A stretch of 64,000 bases of DNA from Chlorops oryzae (taxonomy: Eukaryota > Arthropoda > Insecta > Diptera > Chloropidae). The position numbers and the translations under genes are program-made. This document shows positions 22,809 to 36,370 of this stretch, piece after piece. Positions within the stretch are counted from its first letter, which is position 1. Every line of letters starts with the position of its first letter. The stretch is from assembly GCA_020466095.1 (NCBI GenBank), contig CM035809.1, forward strand, positions 1,796,798 to 1,860,797, in the 5' to 3' direction. Under the pieces are notes generated by a model, which worked only from the letters and a program-made list of their open reading frames with translations, ran no database searches and was not told the origin of the DNA.

Positions 22809-25285
22809 GCGCCAAAAAGCTTTTATAAAAGAAAATAAACAATTAATTTAGGCTTCGTCAAATTAATGAATTCAACAAATCTAATTATTTTTTGAATTTT
22901 TGATTTCACACCCAAGCTTTCAATAAATTTTTTGAAACTCAATTTTCTATTTTCCTTCTATTCGATAGATGCTTAGTTCGCGACTCCTAAAACTTCCAAT
23001 TAAAATCGTTTATTTGCTTTTACAAAATGATTTGCGAAACGACGAGTGTAAAAGTTTTGTGTGTGCAAACCATTGAGCAAGATTTACGACGCAAAATGCG
23101 CTATAAATGTTCGGAAACCCACCTCCTTCATCACGGCATACATACGTATGTATAAGACTTGAAAAGCCTGAAACTTAATAGCTACTCCATCCATAATATC
23201 AATTTTTGGACCAATTCTCGTCCCATCATTCAAACCTGTTTGCCCAGCGGCTTATTGACTGATCACGCCATTCACTCTCGAAAACTGACGTTTGAGATTC
23301 GTTTATTTACCGAAAGGGGTTCTTGCTTTGCGCAATTTTGATGGATACTACTTACCGAAAGCGAAATTACATTCCCTTACAATGGAAACTATATCCATTA
23401 CCTCCCACCCACGCTCCAGCTCTCATACCTCTCCTTTTATTTGACTTTAAGCCCTTTTCAATGACATTGCACTGAAGGCAAGGCATTGAGGCCGGCAAGT
23501 TCGGACTTGGCGCGGAGGCTCGAAAAGCTTTTACTCAAACTCAATTAAATGGCACAAGGCGAACGTAGCTCATGAATGCAACGAGGCTGAACCATAAAAA
23601 ATAAAACAACAACAACAACAACAACAACAGCAGCAACGAGAGCAAATACAATAACAAACCTTAAAGTCAAAGCAGAAGAAAATGAAAATGAAGGGGAAAA
23701 GCCTGAATGAAAATCGGCACGTTGCATAGATTTGCGAAAATAGGTTGCACGGTAAACATAAGACGACAGAGCATAAAAGTCATGATAAAATAGGTCAAAA
23801 GAAACGTGTGGCAAAGGGATAGAACGAGAGGGCGATAGATTGGAAAGGAGAGATTGCGCGGAATATCGCTATGCCAGAATCAATTTGTGAGCTTATTGAC
23901 AGCTCTGGTGGGCATTTGGCACCATGGAGAGACGTGGCCGGCGAGCTCGAATTGATACGAGAGCTGAGGAAATTCAATACACGTAGCGAAGGAAATCAAA
24001 CGGACGGACAAACAAATGCTCGATGCGAAAACGAAGCGGGCCAGTGAAGGCATAAAGGATTGGCATTGAGCATGGCTTTACGGTAGCAAATGTGTCGTTG
24101 GCAGAGCATTAGGAAAAGCAAAAAAAAAAAAAAAAGAAGGCAAATGCAGTAGCACTAAATATTTAGGAAAGGCTTCAGAGGGCGCTGCATGGCAGTATAT
24201 GCATGCATAGGAAATTGTTGTTGCTGCTTTTTTTTTGTTGCAGTGGGTGCTGCTACATTGAGTCTCTGTGGCTTATGCAGCTTAAGCCACACCGTCACTA
24301 CACTATCGTGTGTAATGCTCTATGTGCTTTGATGTAATGGATTTTCCTCTGTCTACCATATTGGTTGAGTACAGTTGTGCTTATGCAGCAACAGTAGCAG
24401 TTACAGAGGGACGAAAAAACCTTCGTTTCGTTTCGGTTCTTTTTTTTTTTTTCTTTGAAAAAGGGGAAAAGCGCCTTTCATCGGCGTAATTGCTTGCGAT
24501 TTTGCTGCGATGAGTGCGGTGTCATTTGAGCAATGCGCGCAATTCGGATTTGATGGATGAATTAACTGCATTAGCTGAGCGAATCGATGGATATATTGGT
24601 TTCTAAGATAAATAGCTAAATAGATAGATGAATTGTTGGCTAGAAGGGTGGACGCTTGGTCTGGAACTGGCAGAATCCAATGGCAATTTATTTGGGGAAA
24701 TTTCATTGTTTAGCGAAAGGACAGCGCAGACAAATGGGTGTGGAAATAGTGATTGAGAGGACTTTCGCTTTTGAGCATTCCGTCCCCCATATTTTTCTCG
24801 CTTCGAATGACTTTAATACACTTTTGCTTGGTAAATTTATGTTGGAGTGCTTTGAATTATTTAGTGTAGTTATTTGAAGGAAATGGAATGGATTTGTTAT
24901 TTTTTTAAAAATCAAATCTTTAATGCTCCAGAAAATTAAGTATCTATCTTTTGTTTTACTTTAATGGGGTTAAGACTCAACGAATAAGTGGAGGAAGACT
25001 CCAATGATGTGGACATTCGCCAAGTGGCTATGATACCACCATAGCGATAAAATCATTAATGTTTGATGTGGTAGAAAAATGCCCAAAGAGACTCTCCAAA
25101 AGTATAGAAACTAAGAATGACGATCCAGCAGCAATGGGTCTAAGTACAGCGGGTTCATCAAATGCAAAAATATGGAGTGATGTATCGAATAAAGTGCTCC
25201 CTATTCTTAGCAGAGATATATATATGTATTTGTTGATTGTGCGGATCATACACGACGGTGGTTCTCCACACAGATACGTTCCCAG
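22809..25285. other. Unassigned DNA with (CAA)n and poly-A tracts
   Basis: No gene is supported. (CAA)n lies at 23608-23632 and a long A-run at 24120-24135. Short ORFs on both strands lack domains. Confidence 0.45.
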
Positions 25286-25289
25286 TTAA

Positions 25290-26023
25290 GGGGGTCTTCT
25301 CATTGAGCAACTTTTTTTTTCGACTTTTTTTTTTTGCATTTATTTATAGCTTGGGTAGTTGTGAATATGCCCCTAAAAGGATTTTTTGAAATTCGAAATA
25401 GTTTAGAGGATATAGCCTTCTTTGTCGAGCAAGATCTGCGCTAAAACGAGTAATTTTTGCTTTGCTTCAAACTTTAAACGCGTTTATCTCGAAACCACGT
25501 TTTTCGAACTGGCGGCCATGATATCTCCAGTTCAACTGAACCGATTTTCATGAAACAAAGTGGAATCGACGCAGAATTGTCACCATTCTCGGGTGAACCT
25601 CGACCATAATTTTAAAAAATTTTTTACTATTTTTTTTTTTTACACTAAACTACAAAAAAAAGACCGAAATTGAAATTTTTTTTTGAATGGCCGCCATTTT
25701 GTCAAAAAAAATCACAAAATTAAGCTTGAGGTTCACCCGAGAATTACATCTATACTGATTATAACCCCGTTTTTTTTTTCATTTCGGACGCTCCGGAGAC
25801 CCGGAATCGTGGCCGCCGTGACGGCACCTTTTTTTCACCACCAACTTTGAAGTCTCATTACTTTTTGAACAGCCCACGTATCGAGGCAAAAAAAATTTTT
25901 TTATTTACTTTGAACCTTTTGTAATACAATTAATAATAAAAGTTTTCAATTATTCTTTGCGTTTTCAAATAAGAATTTTTTTAAAAAGGGTCCAAAAAAC
26001 GGGTTTTCAATGAGAAGACCCCC
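25290..26023. mobile_element. TTAA-flanked MITE, GGGGGTCTTCTCATTGA family
   Basis: TTAA lies at 25286-25289 and 26024-26027. The TIRs are GGGGGTCTTCTCATTGA and the complement TCAATGAGAAGACCCCC. The 734-bp length, G-run termini and an AAACGCGTTTATCTCGAAA motif parallel the 723-bp element at 2654-3376, so the two are probably related families moved by the same kind of transposase. Non-coding, with many T-runs. Confidence 0.85.
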
Positions 26024-26027
26024 TTAA

Positions 26028-29000
26028 TCGATACGTACCTACTGATGTGTTCGGCTCATGAGTGGACATGGCCCGTATTAGTTCCGGAGCTATCTTGCCA
26101 ATAGCCGCAACGGAGCTCCGGAAGGGGCCGTTCCCAAACACCGGGCGGAACACTGGGGTTCTTGGTCCCCGTCGTACTATTTTAATGTATTGATAGAGGT
26201 GTGAATACAGGTATACTCTAGTTCTGAGTGTCAATGCTTCAAATACAGAAAAGAGCAAATAAAGCTGCTGGCTGAGGTGGCCAAACCGCAACTGCCCAGG
26301 GTGGCAAATTGACTTAATCCGCCAATGACCACATCAAAACAAATTGTAGGTCATTTGTGACTATACCAGGAAGATTAAACACTTCCAATTTGACCCCATA
26401 CCTGATCATGTATTAGTTGACATTTGCGTAGTGTCTGCAGGTTTGCCAAGCCCATAAATCATTATGATTCTCCTCACTGGATCTTAGAAAAGAAGAATCC
26501 ATTGCATTATCTTTTTATCGCCCATACTTTATACTGCCTGCGACCAATGGCCGCTATTCTCGCCATCACTTTCAATTACAATACTTTCTTTTGATTGGTT
26601 TTACTTTGCGTAATCATTGAGTTTGGCCGTGTCATTATTTAGTTTTGAAGAATATGACAACTGATTTCAATTTGACAATTAACCTATAGGGCTGAAAAAT
26701 CTCTCATAATTGAACGTTTTTTCGTAAAAAAAAAAATCTCGATTTATGGCAAATCATTTGAATGTTTTCCATCAGTTTTACTCCTTCGCATAAATTTCTT
26801 CTGAAACTCATAAGAAAAGCCTTCTTTCTTGTTACTAAAAATTATGAAACCCATGGAAAAATATTATTCGACCCAATCGTACGTTACTCAACATCATCCG
26901 GCGACTCTCCACTGCAATATATCTTACAGTTTTATTACCTTGCCTCAAACCAAGACATCGAGGCTGCATAACTTCACCTCAACAAAACCCCCATCAGGCA
27001 GAGACTAGTGCCCTCTTAAACTACTACTCCTCTAAGACCCTCTAAGACCTCTTAAGCGAAAAATGCAGCACAAGAAAACAACGCAATGCAGCACTCCCAC
27101 GACATTTGCGAAAAATTGCATAAATAAAAGCAATATTTACCAAAAGCTTCAAAGACGAAAAAAGTATAAGAAAAAAAAAAACAAAAAACGAAGAATGAAA
27201 ATCGCAAGTAAAAACGAAAGCAAATGTGAACCATAAAGGAGAACGCAATCCGACAAGAAATGTGTGGGCGCCACCACATAACAGCATCTCAGCCTCACAG
27301 TCGTATAGCCGCACGGCATCTCAACCGGCGAAAAATCCGAATGCACATGCAAAAAGCGCCGAAGTTTTGAGGCAAGAATTAATGGCGACATGTTTTTGAA
27401 CAATCAAGGTCTACGGTCTATTAAAAACAAGATAAATAAAAGTGAATAAATAAGAAGAAAAAGAAAAAAAAAACAAGATGCAAAAAATAATAAATAAGCG
27501 AATTGAGTTGGCAACAAATCATAATTATTTGAGTTTTTCATAGACTGGTGAGTGGGGCTTGGAGCAATGAAGGAAAATGAAACCGTTATGTGAGCTGTCA
27601 AAAATAGCCGTCGAGAAAAACGATGTTGAGTCGTGTTCGTATTAATTTCGTACTCCAGTTCATATCGTTTGACACGATTTTCATATCGAATTTCAATCTT
27701 TGACAGCTAGACGAAGTTTTCTGGCCTTTCAGCTGTCACACGTACTTACAGGGTGAAACGAAAAGATTCGGTTTTTCCTGACGGGTCCATTGGTGTAAGA
27801 TCCAATTTAATCAGTGGTAGAAAGCTTAAGACCATGCTGCTTTAATTTATTCAAAGTTTTTTTCAATTCCAAAGTATTGGCAGCTCTGCTTCGTTGTTCA
27901 TAGTTTTATTACACTGTGCGACATTTTAGAGGTCATAATTTCTAAAACAAAAATTGACGACTGTTTTTGAAAGTGCTCGGTGAGTATAACAACGCCTCAT
28001 ATTCAGTTTTGTCAAGTCATCTTTACTTTTTTTTAAATAGACTTCAAAAAGTGGGGCCGAGAATTAATTTACTCACTTACTTATAGCTATATCTCGTAAT
28101 CCGTTCAATATATTAATTTTCTTTCTATCACAATTTATAGCTCTGAACTTGTTTTAAATAGTTTTAGTACAAACCAACCCGAAAAAAACTCTATCTAGTA
28201 GGTGCAAATTGCAAAAATTCTTAAAATTTGACGTGTTTTTATCATATTTTATTTTGTATGGCCAAAAGCTCCCAAGGCAATAAACATTTTATCAAAAATT
28301 TTTAATGCAAATATAGAAAGATTATAACTTAACAACTTCTTCATATACACGAACTGCATCCGAGCATTACTTGATACCGTTTTTCCGCTGCAAAGTTGAA
28401 CAATTTTTACCAAAAATCGGAAGAAAAAACGCAAAATCACCCTTTGTGTATGCACGAAGTTTTTCAATCCAAAGCAAATGGTTCAGAACGGTTATCAGTC
28501 CAAAGGATCGTCAAGGAGTTGCCTACAATTTGAGGCCCCGGGAAATGGCATCAGCAATATGGGATTTTAGTGCTAAAGTAAATTTTGCGTCAATACTCTG
28601 GAAACCTTACAGAATTCCTCTCTTCGATCCAACAAATCCGTGACACAATGATCCGGTTCGAAAACATGATCCGGTACGAAGCCATGATCCGGTGTAATAA
28701 AACCTTCACGAATCGATCGGAAAAATCCAATAAAATCTGTACTAAGGATACAATCGCTTCACAGCACAGGTGCCTTAAGTAGTCAAGTTTCATTGGGAGG
28801 AAGTCAACCTGCCGATCGACCCAAGCGTAAAACAAGAAACACCGCCTCCTTCCAAATGTTGCGGAGCAACATCAAAATCAAATGCAAGTTGCGCAGCTGC
28901 ACTGGCGGCGCAGTAAAAAACTTTTTAACGAAATTATAAGCAAAAAATTGAATAAAAATTTTTTCATAGGCGTCTCAAATCGAAATTTGACTAGAGCCGC

Positions 29001-31103
29001 AGTTTGTGGCGTGTTTTCTTGTTAGCTGGAATCCGAATATCGTTGTTGGTATTTGAAATTTTTCATTGAAGCCTTAAGCCGCGCTTATATAACTGAGATC
29101 ATGCGGCAACAACGGCGACCGGCAGCGCTGCTCGTGCACCAGGAAAGCAATTAAAACAGATAAGCCGAAGCCGATGCCGAAGCCGAAGCACCTGCGGAGC
29201 GAATAAAGTTAAAAATTTCGATTGCACTTCGGGTGCTCAAAGTGCATTTAATGTGGATTTGTTTATCGGGAAAATTTTTACGAAAATCGCTCGTAACTTT
29301 TTTGCAATGGAGAAAAAATATTAAAAGATTTTTATTTGCGCCAAAGGTTAGAGTCTGCGTGAAGAAACCAAGTCGATTGGGCAACGTAAATTTTGATTGA
29401 AAACTGAAAAAGGGGCGCTTATAATATATTTGAATATTATTTGCTCTGTTTCAGAAGGCAGCTTGGATGATTTTAGTTTCTATCACACTATCAGTAATTA
29501 TTCAATATGTTAGAGTGCTAAAATCAGTTGGGCCTGACAACGGGAAAGGCGATAGACCTTGGGAGACAATTTTATTTCTGGATATGCATAATATTATATC
29601 TGCAAACAGTTTTTTAATCCCAAAAATTAATATTAAATGTGCACTTTGAAAGATTCCCTAGTAACAGTTGTAAAAGACTTTAATATGAGCCCCGAAGAAT
29701 TTCGTGCGCTAGCTTTCGTTAAAATATCCTGTGAATTGCGTTAAAGGTACAATTGTAATACCTCCTTTTCGGAACACCCAGAGCCGTCTTAATCACGACC
29801 AGTGCCCTGGGAAAAATTTCTTCCGCGCCCCCGATATGCAATTCAAGTAGATAACCCTACGTCTCGACATTCAATTGTTGATGGCATATCATCTGCCAAA
29901 TATATATCTTGACATCGACAATATTGTAAGGGTGGGTTTGTTTATGTTATGTCATCGGCATTTATGAAATGACTAGGACAAAATTAATACGTTGCGCATG
30001 CGCCCTCTATGTCAATACACCATGAAATTACCGCCTACCAGATTTTATATAATTATGTAGGCATGTAAATTTAATTAAGCACCACCAATTGATTATTACT
30101 TATAACTATACCCGACACGCTCCGTGTCGAGGGTATATTGCATTCGTGCGTACGTGTGTATCACCCAGAACCAATCGAGATAGAACATACAAAATACACA
30201 GAGAAAACGATAGGTATTTTATGTAGAGCTTTTTTATTTTTGGCAACCTATAGTGAAATTTGATGTAGAATTGTTTCTTCATGCAAATTAATGCAAAAAA
30301 ATTAAGTTTTGGTAGAATTTTCCGAACTAACGTGTTATAATAGCGGAATTAACCTTTTAAAAGCACTCTCAACTTTGAGTGTTTGGCAGTGTTTGCGTTG
30401 AGTTTTTCTTTTTGAAGTGTTCCGAGACCTATCGTAAAATTTTATGACTTTTTTGGATCAGTTTGGAACTAGACCCAAACTAGACTAGTTGTAATCAGTT
30501 TTTTGAAAAAGTTTAAGTGCCAAAATTCTTAGAATTAGAAATCGGACGTCGGCAGTGATTTGAATGCATGTTCGACGATTTTTGCCTGAAGCATTTTGAA
30601 TTTGAGTAGAGTCGGAAAACTCCTTATAACTTCTACAATTTTCTACCAATTTCAGCAATTTCAACATTTTGAAAACGTAAAATACGCAGTTATTGTTTTA
30701 AAGCAAAAAAATGATTTTCAGAATTTTACCAAACAAATAAGTATATCAAAATGAATTTAAAAATTTCGAAAAAAATCCCAAAAAAAACCACATTTTTCAA
30801 ATTTTAATGTCTATAGATCTTGAAGTAAAACTTAAATTGAAACACATGATACATCATTGTAAAGGTGCATTCTTTCTCTTTTAAGCAAGATACATAAAAT
30901 GCAAAAAACATACATACTTCCTGAGATTGTAAGCAAAATCTAGAAACTGACGCGAAAATTTCAAAAATCGTCCTCCTGACCACAAAATCAAAGTATAAAA
31001 AAAAAATTGGGTTTTCAGATATAATCTGATTTAGTGAGCCAGAACACAACCATTGGAAACCAGAAACAATATTAAAGTTTCATTTTGTCGACTTGTGTTA
31101 TTT
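26028..31103. other. Unassigned DNA
   Basis: No gene is supported over 5 kb. Small items: a CCGAAGCCGATGCCGAAG run at 29165-29190, resembling the subterminal repeats of the hAT element at 18392; and a TATACCCGACACG / CGTGTCGAGGGTATA palindrome at 30108-30138, of the kind found at ends of old fly transposons. Short ORFs such as 28371-28643 have no recognisable domain. Confidence 0.4.
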
Positions 31104-31111
31104 GTCATGAT

Positions 31112-31335
31112 TAAGGTGGCCGCCAAATGTATGGAAAAAAATAAGTGCATTCGTATTCACGCTCCTTGTGATTTAAAATCTTGGTATCTATTGAAAACTT
31201 ACTCGTGCAAAATTTTGTGGCGATTGGGTAATGTTTAGAGGGCGCTCATGGCCATGAGTAAGTTTTCAATAGATACCAAGATTTTAAATCACAAGGAGAA
31301 AGAATAAAAACACTTGTGCCAAAAAGGCCACCTTA
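31112..31335. mobile_element. hAT-like palindromic MITE, TAAGGTGG family, copy 1
   Basis: A perfect 8-bp duplication GTCATGAT flanks it (31104-31111 and 31336-31343). Ends are TAAGGTGGCC and GGCCACCTTA. The internal arms CTTGTGATTTAAAATCTTGG and the complement face each other around 31230, so the 224-bp element is almost a full hairpin. The ORF 31053-31238 crosses the boundary and is not a gene. Confidence 0.9.
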
Positions 31336-31821
31336 GTCATGATATTTCCAACAACTTTGCTGAACACACCACAGACCTCAGATGTAAGGAACACATAGTT
31401 CCATATGCCGATATGCTACAAGAATAGGCCAAGAGGAAAAACTTTTAACCCCCTAAAAAAGAATTCAGACGTAAACTTTCGAAACGCCGAGACACATCTC
31501 CTATTTTTTGGTCTCCTCTACCATAATCCGTTATCAGAACCCCGTTATTTTGGAAAAAGTTCAAAATTGTTGTACAGTGTTATCAAGAGAAACAACAAGA
31601 GGTACATATGAAGTTTATTCTTGTTATAGAACAATCAAAGCAGGAAGTATTCCAGCTAGCACGTCGTTCGACCTACTGGGTATTCGAGTCATCGCGAGGC
31701 TACTGTATAGTATAGGTATAGGATAGCTTTACTAACTTTTATTAACTCTACCAATTTGAACGGCCTTAGTGCGCCAGTCTCATCAAGAATCTGGGCATAT
31801 GTATATCAAATTCGGCTTTAG

Positions 31822-32037
<216 letters not shown>

Positions 32038-32082
32038 TAAATATTTATAATAAAAGAAAACCATTCGGTTGTGTGTTTATTA

Positions 32083-32714
32083 CACTAGTTTACAGAGTTT
32101 AGGAGTTTCGCGATAGCATAGTCGAAATGATGGTTTTTAGACTAAATTGGGGTCGCGGATCACGAAAATGTCATCCGTTTTTTTTTTTTTTTTTCAAAAG
32201 AATAGTTTTTGAAAACATATTTTTTGGTTACTTTTTGAGATTTTGCCAAATAACTACAAAACAGTTTGCCTAAATAAAACAAAATTTTATCAGTATGAAG
32301 CAAAAAACTTTCTCCTTTGCAACGTTGTATTATTTGTTACAATCGGTGTCTTAGTTTTTGAGCTATAAGCATTTGAACTTGCAAAAAGTTGACTTTTTTG
32401 GGTTTTTTTTTGTAAATTTTCAAAATTTCATTTTAACTTTTAAGTACAAAAAAATGTTCTTAAATGTTTTTTTCGGTAACTAAAAATGATAAACATATAT
32501 TTAGCGTATATAAAAAACAAAATTTCTTCCAAATCGGTTGAAAAATAAAGAAGTTATAAGAGATTTTCCACATTTACTCAAATTTTAGTGCCCTTATGTT
32601 ATGTAAAAATTGGATATTTCAGTGACGTGACGGATGCCATTTTCGTGATCAGCGACCCCAATTTAGTCTAAAAACCATCATTTCGTCTCTGCTCTTTTTT
32701 TTTGTAAGCTAGTG
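32083..32714. mobile_element. Inverted-repeat element, about 630 bp
   Basis: Outer ends are CACTAGTTTACA and the near complement TGTAAGCTAGTG. Inner arms of more than 50 bp start CGAAATGATGGTTTTTAGAC (32123) and are mirrored up to 32695. A second CACTAGTTTACAGA lies at about 31993, perhaps a fragment of another copy. The interior is AT-rich and non-coding. No clear target duplication. Confidence 0.7.
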
Positions 32715-33551
32715 AAATCGTCCAAGTAATCTCATTATCAAAAACAACTTTGCAGCTAACAAGGTGTGCCGCCTTAAAAGATCAATGAGGATTTTTAGAA
32801 TATACAGGATAATTATTCAGGACTTTTGGTAACATATTAACAACAATTTCTCACTTCCAAATTATATATTTTTATTTGTTTCTCTTTGAAATGTATTTTT
32901 GAGAATTTTTAAGCAATAAGATCAGTAAAAATGCAGGTTTCAGGAAAAAAGAAGTAGATTTAAAGTTGTATTTTTTAGGTTAAACTCGTAAGTTTAAGCG
33001 ATCAGGGGTTTTATTTCAAGTCCCGTGATTTTTGAAGTAAGTACTTAGAAGGGAACTGTTTAGCAGAATTATTGGGATGACGTTACATTATCGTATTTGA
33101 TCTATGGATCAATTTCGGTACGAAATGGGTAGCTAAAGTAATAGCCAGATAATTTGTGGATATGTGGATTCTGATGAACGACGGAGTGGCAGTAATTTGG
33201 TTAAGAATTTTGTTTGGATATTTCACTATCATAGCAACAGATGAGTGTTACGATTGATTTATAAACCAGACCTTTATTTTCCAACGACTGTTTTGATTTT
33301 TTGTGGATAAGCCATTTAAATTGTTTACATTCACCTATCATTTTTTTTCTTTAGCTTCAATATACTGAACCCACATCAGCCTCCACTCGAGACGAATGCC
33401 AAAATTCTTCAAGTCACTTGATTGGGTATTTACTTACATATATGCTGTTAAATTTGACAGGGCGAGAAGTTCCTCTTCTAAACGTTGATGTGACATGAAA
33501 ACTTTGGGTTATATTAATTTTAATGCCCCCTTTTGTAAGTAATTTTTTCAG
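32715..33551. other. Unassigned DNA, possible intron
   Basis: No gene. A pyrimidine-rich stretch and CAG at 33542-33551 form the acceptor of the exon-like segment that follows. Confidence 0.35.
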
Positions 33552-33661
33552 AAGGCCTCCATGATTTGCGAGGATTCGAGATGCTCCCTTGGGATCTGAA
33601 TGTGAAAAGTGGTAAATCGGTGGTGCAGATCAAGTTCAAGACACCAGCCTGCACAGGACAA
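33552..33661 (+). CDS. Candidate internal exon of an unknown host gene
   Basis: A good acceptor (TAATTTTTTCAG, ending 33551) opens a 110-base segment that stays open, entered after the first base of a codon, and ends at a CAA followed by donor GTAAAA (33662). The 36 full codons include FEMLPWDLNVKSGK and then VVQIKFKTPACTGQ. Composition is more balanced and codon-like than the AT-rich surroundings. Reading continues open past the donor to 33760 but loses coding character. I do not recognise the protein family. It may be one exon of a large gene on the + strand or an unrecognised repeat. Confidence 0.4.
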
Positions 33662-33830
33662 GTAAAAAAGCTAAGGTCGGTCAAGCCCGACTTTCATATA
33701 CCCAGCATTCCGACAAAATTTACGCACTATGCTTTGCCTTTCGTATGTAATACAAGGTAAATACCTGTAGGCGTGGCAATGGGCGGCCCACATAAATTAT
33801 TCTCCTTCACCTTTCATTTGTCTTGGTTAA

Positions 33831-34121
33831 CCCTTTGTCGTCGGACGGTACTTTGCAGTACCACCTTTTTATTTTCTGTTTTAAACATCATGAGTGAATA
33901 TTTCAGAGCATGCTTGCCAACGGTACTTCAAAGTATAAAACAAAGAGCAGAAATAACGGAGTTTTTTGACACATACTTCATATTTTTGCTTTAGAGCTTC
34001 ATTCGCAATTGATGTTCTCTAATGGGAAGTCGCAAATTAAGAGGGTCGTTTTATTTTCAATTTATCTTTAAAAGTTTTAAACATTTTTCTACGAAATAAA
34101 ATGTAGTAGGGTACGAACGGG
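33831..34121. mobile_element. piggyBac-type MITE with CCC ends
   Basis: TTAA lies at 33827-33830 and 34122-34125. The left end CCCTTTGTCGTCGG and right end CGAACGGG (complement CCCGTTCG) give the CCC...GGG termini typical of piggyBac elements. The 291-bp interior is non-coding and holds a GGTACTTTGCAGTACC palindrome near the left end. Confidence 0.7.
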
Positions 34122-34125
34122 TTAA

Positions 34126-36252
34126 AGTTTCCATTCGAAATGTTTCTAAAAATAGATTTGCATATTAGCAATGATCTGAATGACCTGACAAGAACTTTGA
34201 ATTTTAACCCTGAAATGGTAACGCTTTTGTGCTCTCAACGAATTATTTTATATAATTATTTATTACACTTATTTAGTTTAATTATAACCAAGACCCCTAC
34301 CGTAATACCCTGTTTTTGTTTCAATCATATAATAATAGATTTTTTTGTTGTTAGAATTTGCATTTGAAGAAAAGTTTAATATTAATTCACTCGAAGGGCA
34401 TTACCATTCAAGGGTTAAGAATCAATCAGCATCGATGATAGAAAAATTGAAACAAAGAGAAACAGAAAAAAAAAAAGCAAGACATTTTAGCCAATCAGAT
34501 CGCAATAATCGAAATTGCAATTTCGGACCTGGCAGATAACGTTTTCCTCGGATTAAGCGACTGTTTGGGCTTCAATTGTCACTACTGTTTTGTCTTCAGA
34601 AAACGTCGGACGGCGTAGTTGATTTGTGCGGTGAAATAAAATAGATAAGAAAAAACTTCTAAAAATTTATATTTAAAATAAAAAAAAAAAAAAAACAAAA
34701 ACGAAAAGTGATCTTTCCGAAATCCGCTGTCGAAAGTTGGAATTTGTTTTCCTCTCCATATTTCCTCCGGAATTGTGCACCGGAGAAACGTGGTTACTTC
34801 CGGAATAATAGGAACAATTCACTCTTGAGAGTTAGAAAAAAAAAAACGTGAGTCTCTTCAATTCGTTTGCCATGTGGCTACCTTAACATGCGGTTTTCTT
34901 GGTTAGAAAAATCACAAATCCGCGATCATCCGAGGCTCCTTGGATATATTGGTACCGGAATCAACAAAAGAAAGGCGCTGGAATATTGAGGATTCCTCCA
35001 GGGAAAATATTTTTCAGGATTTTTGAAAGGCGCTTACACGTGTTGGTCCAGATCACACAAAAAGAAACTCCTGATCGACGAAACCTTATCACCGCAACCC
35101 TCCTTGTCCTGATCTTAGAATTTGTGTCAGCACGCGGTATTTCAGTAAAGAGCATTTTTCTGGGTTTTAAAATTAGTTTTTTTGAATTTTCCGGAATTTT
35201 GGAAATATCAACCTCAGCGTTTCCGACCAGCTCGTTATTTAGAATTAAGCGTAATATACGCATATTGTTTTTCCGTTTAGTTCCTTAATCTTTTGCTTAA
35301 AAATTTGCTTAAAAAAAAAAAAAAAACAAAAAAAAAAAAAAAAAAAAGAAGGGGAAAAAAAAGAGAGAAAAGAACTTAAGCAGTAAAAGTAAAAGTTAAC
35401 AAAAAAAAAAAAAAAAACCACATTTTATAAAAATAAAATAACATCTTCCATCCTAATAAAAAAAAAAAAAGGAAACGAACACGAAATAAAGTAGTTTGCA
35501 ATTTTTTTTATATAGAGAGCATAACATTACCCAATAAACATCTTGATTTACAACAGCACTGCTGCACTCCGTTCAGCGAAGGCCTTCGGCGATCGGAACA
35601 CACCCAGTAGACCACATGTATCAAATGTAAGTCACCTGGTTTTCATTCAATATTATGTTGGCTCTTTTTATTTATTTTTAATAAATTTTGCAATCAATTC
35701 ATTAAAGTAAAACCTGAATTCATAAACAACAAAAAAAAAAAAATAAGCAGAGTAAACAAAAAAAAAAAAACACAAAAGAAAAAGAAAAAGTAATAAAGAA
35801 AAGAAAATTATAAATGATTGGAAGATATATGTTAGTAAATTTCGAATGATTTAGCAGTTTATTTCCTGAAACTTAAATTTACGGTAGATGCAACACTATG
35901 TAGCTAATTTTTTTTCCTTTTCAAGAAAATGATTAAGATAATGAATGTAATGAACATGATGGATATGAAGTAATTATAAGAAATGGCCTGAAATCAAAGG
36001 TGTTTGTGTTTGGGTGGAAAGATGGGACTTGAATAAACATCAGACAAGTCATGGTAGGGTGGGCGTGGCGTAGCTCATAAAATTGGATGCTACCCAACTA
36101 GCGATGGGTATTTAGATTCGGTGACATCTTTTTTTTTCCAGATTTTTTTCTTGTATAGGAATTCTCAATCAATTTCCGTGTGCTGGAATTTACTGTTGTT
36201 TTCGACTTCTTCGTTTTCGAACAAAAAAAAAAGCCTCCACATAATCTTTGCG
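34126..36252. other. A-rich DNA upstream of the gypsy-type element; LTR start not resolved
   Basis: Long A-runs occur at 34680-34697, 35311-35350, 35400-35420 and 35460-35470. The 5' LTR of the retrotransposon must begin somewhere in this stretch, but with no 3' LTR present I cannot fix its left edge. The ORF at 34899-35288 has no recognisable domain. No other gene is supported. Confidence 0.45.
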
Positions 36253-36370
36253 GTATAAGAGCCCACCAGACTGAAGCAGCCGGACCTGCCAGAGCACACG
36301 GTGCCGCAGTACAAGATTATTTATATCGTTCCAACGAACTAAATGGCTCGAAGTAGAATTCATAACAGAA

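Noticed and set aside
29467..29649. Exon-like ORF after a TTTCAG at about 29455
   Set aside because: The acceptor is fair, but the translation is hydrophobic and AT-driven with no donor or domain, so support is weaker than for 33552-33661.
34899..35288. 129-codon ORF upstream of the gypsy-type element
   Set aside because: The overlapping minus-strand ORF is almost as long (100 codons), no domain is visible, and the region is probably LTR or flank DNA.
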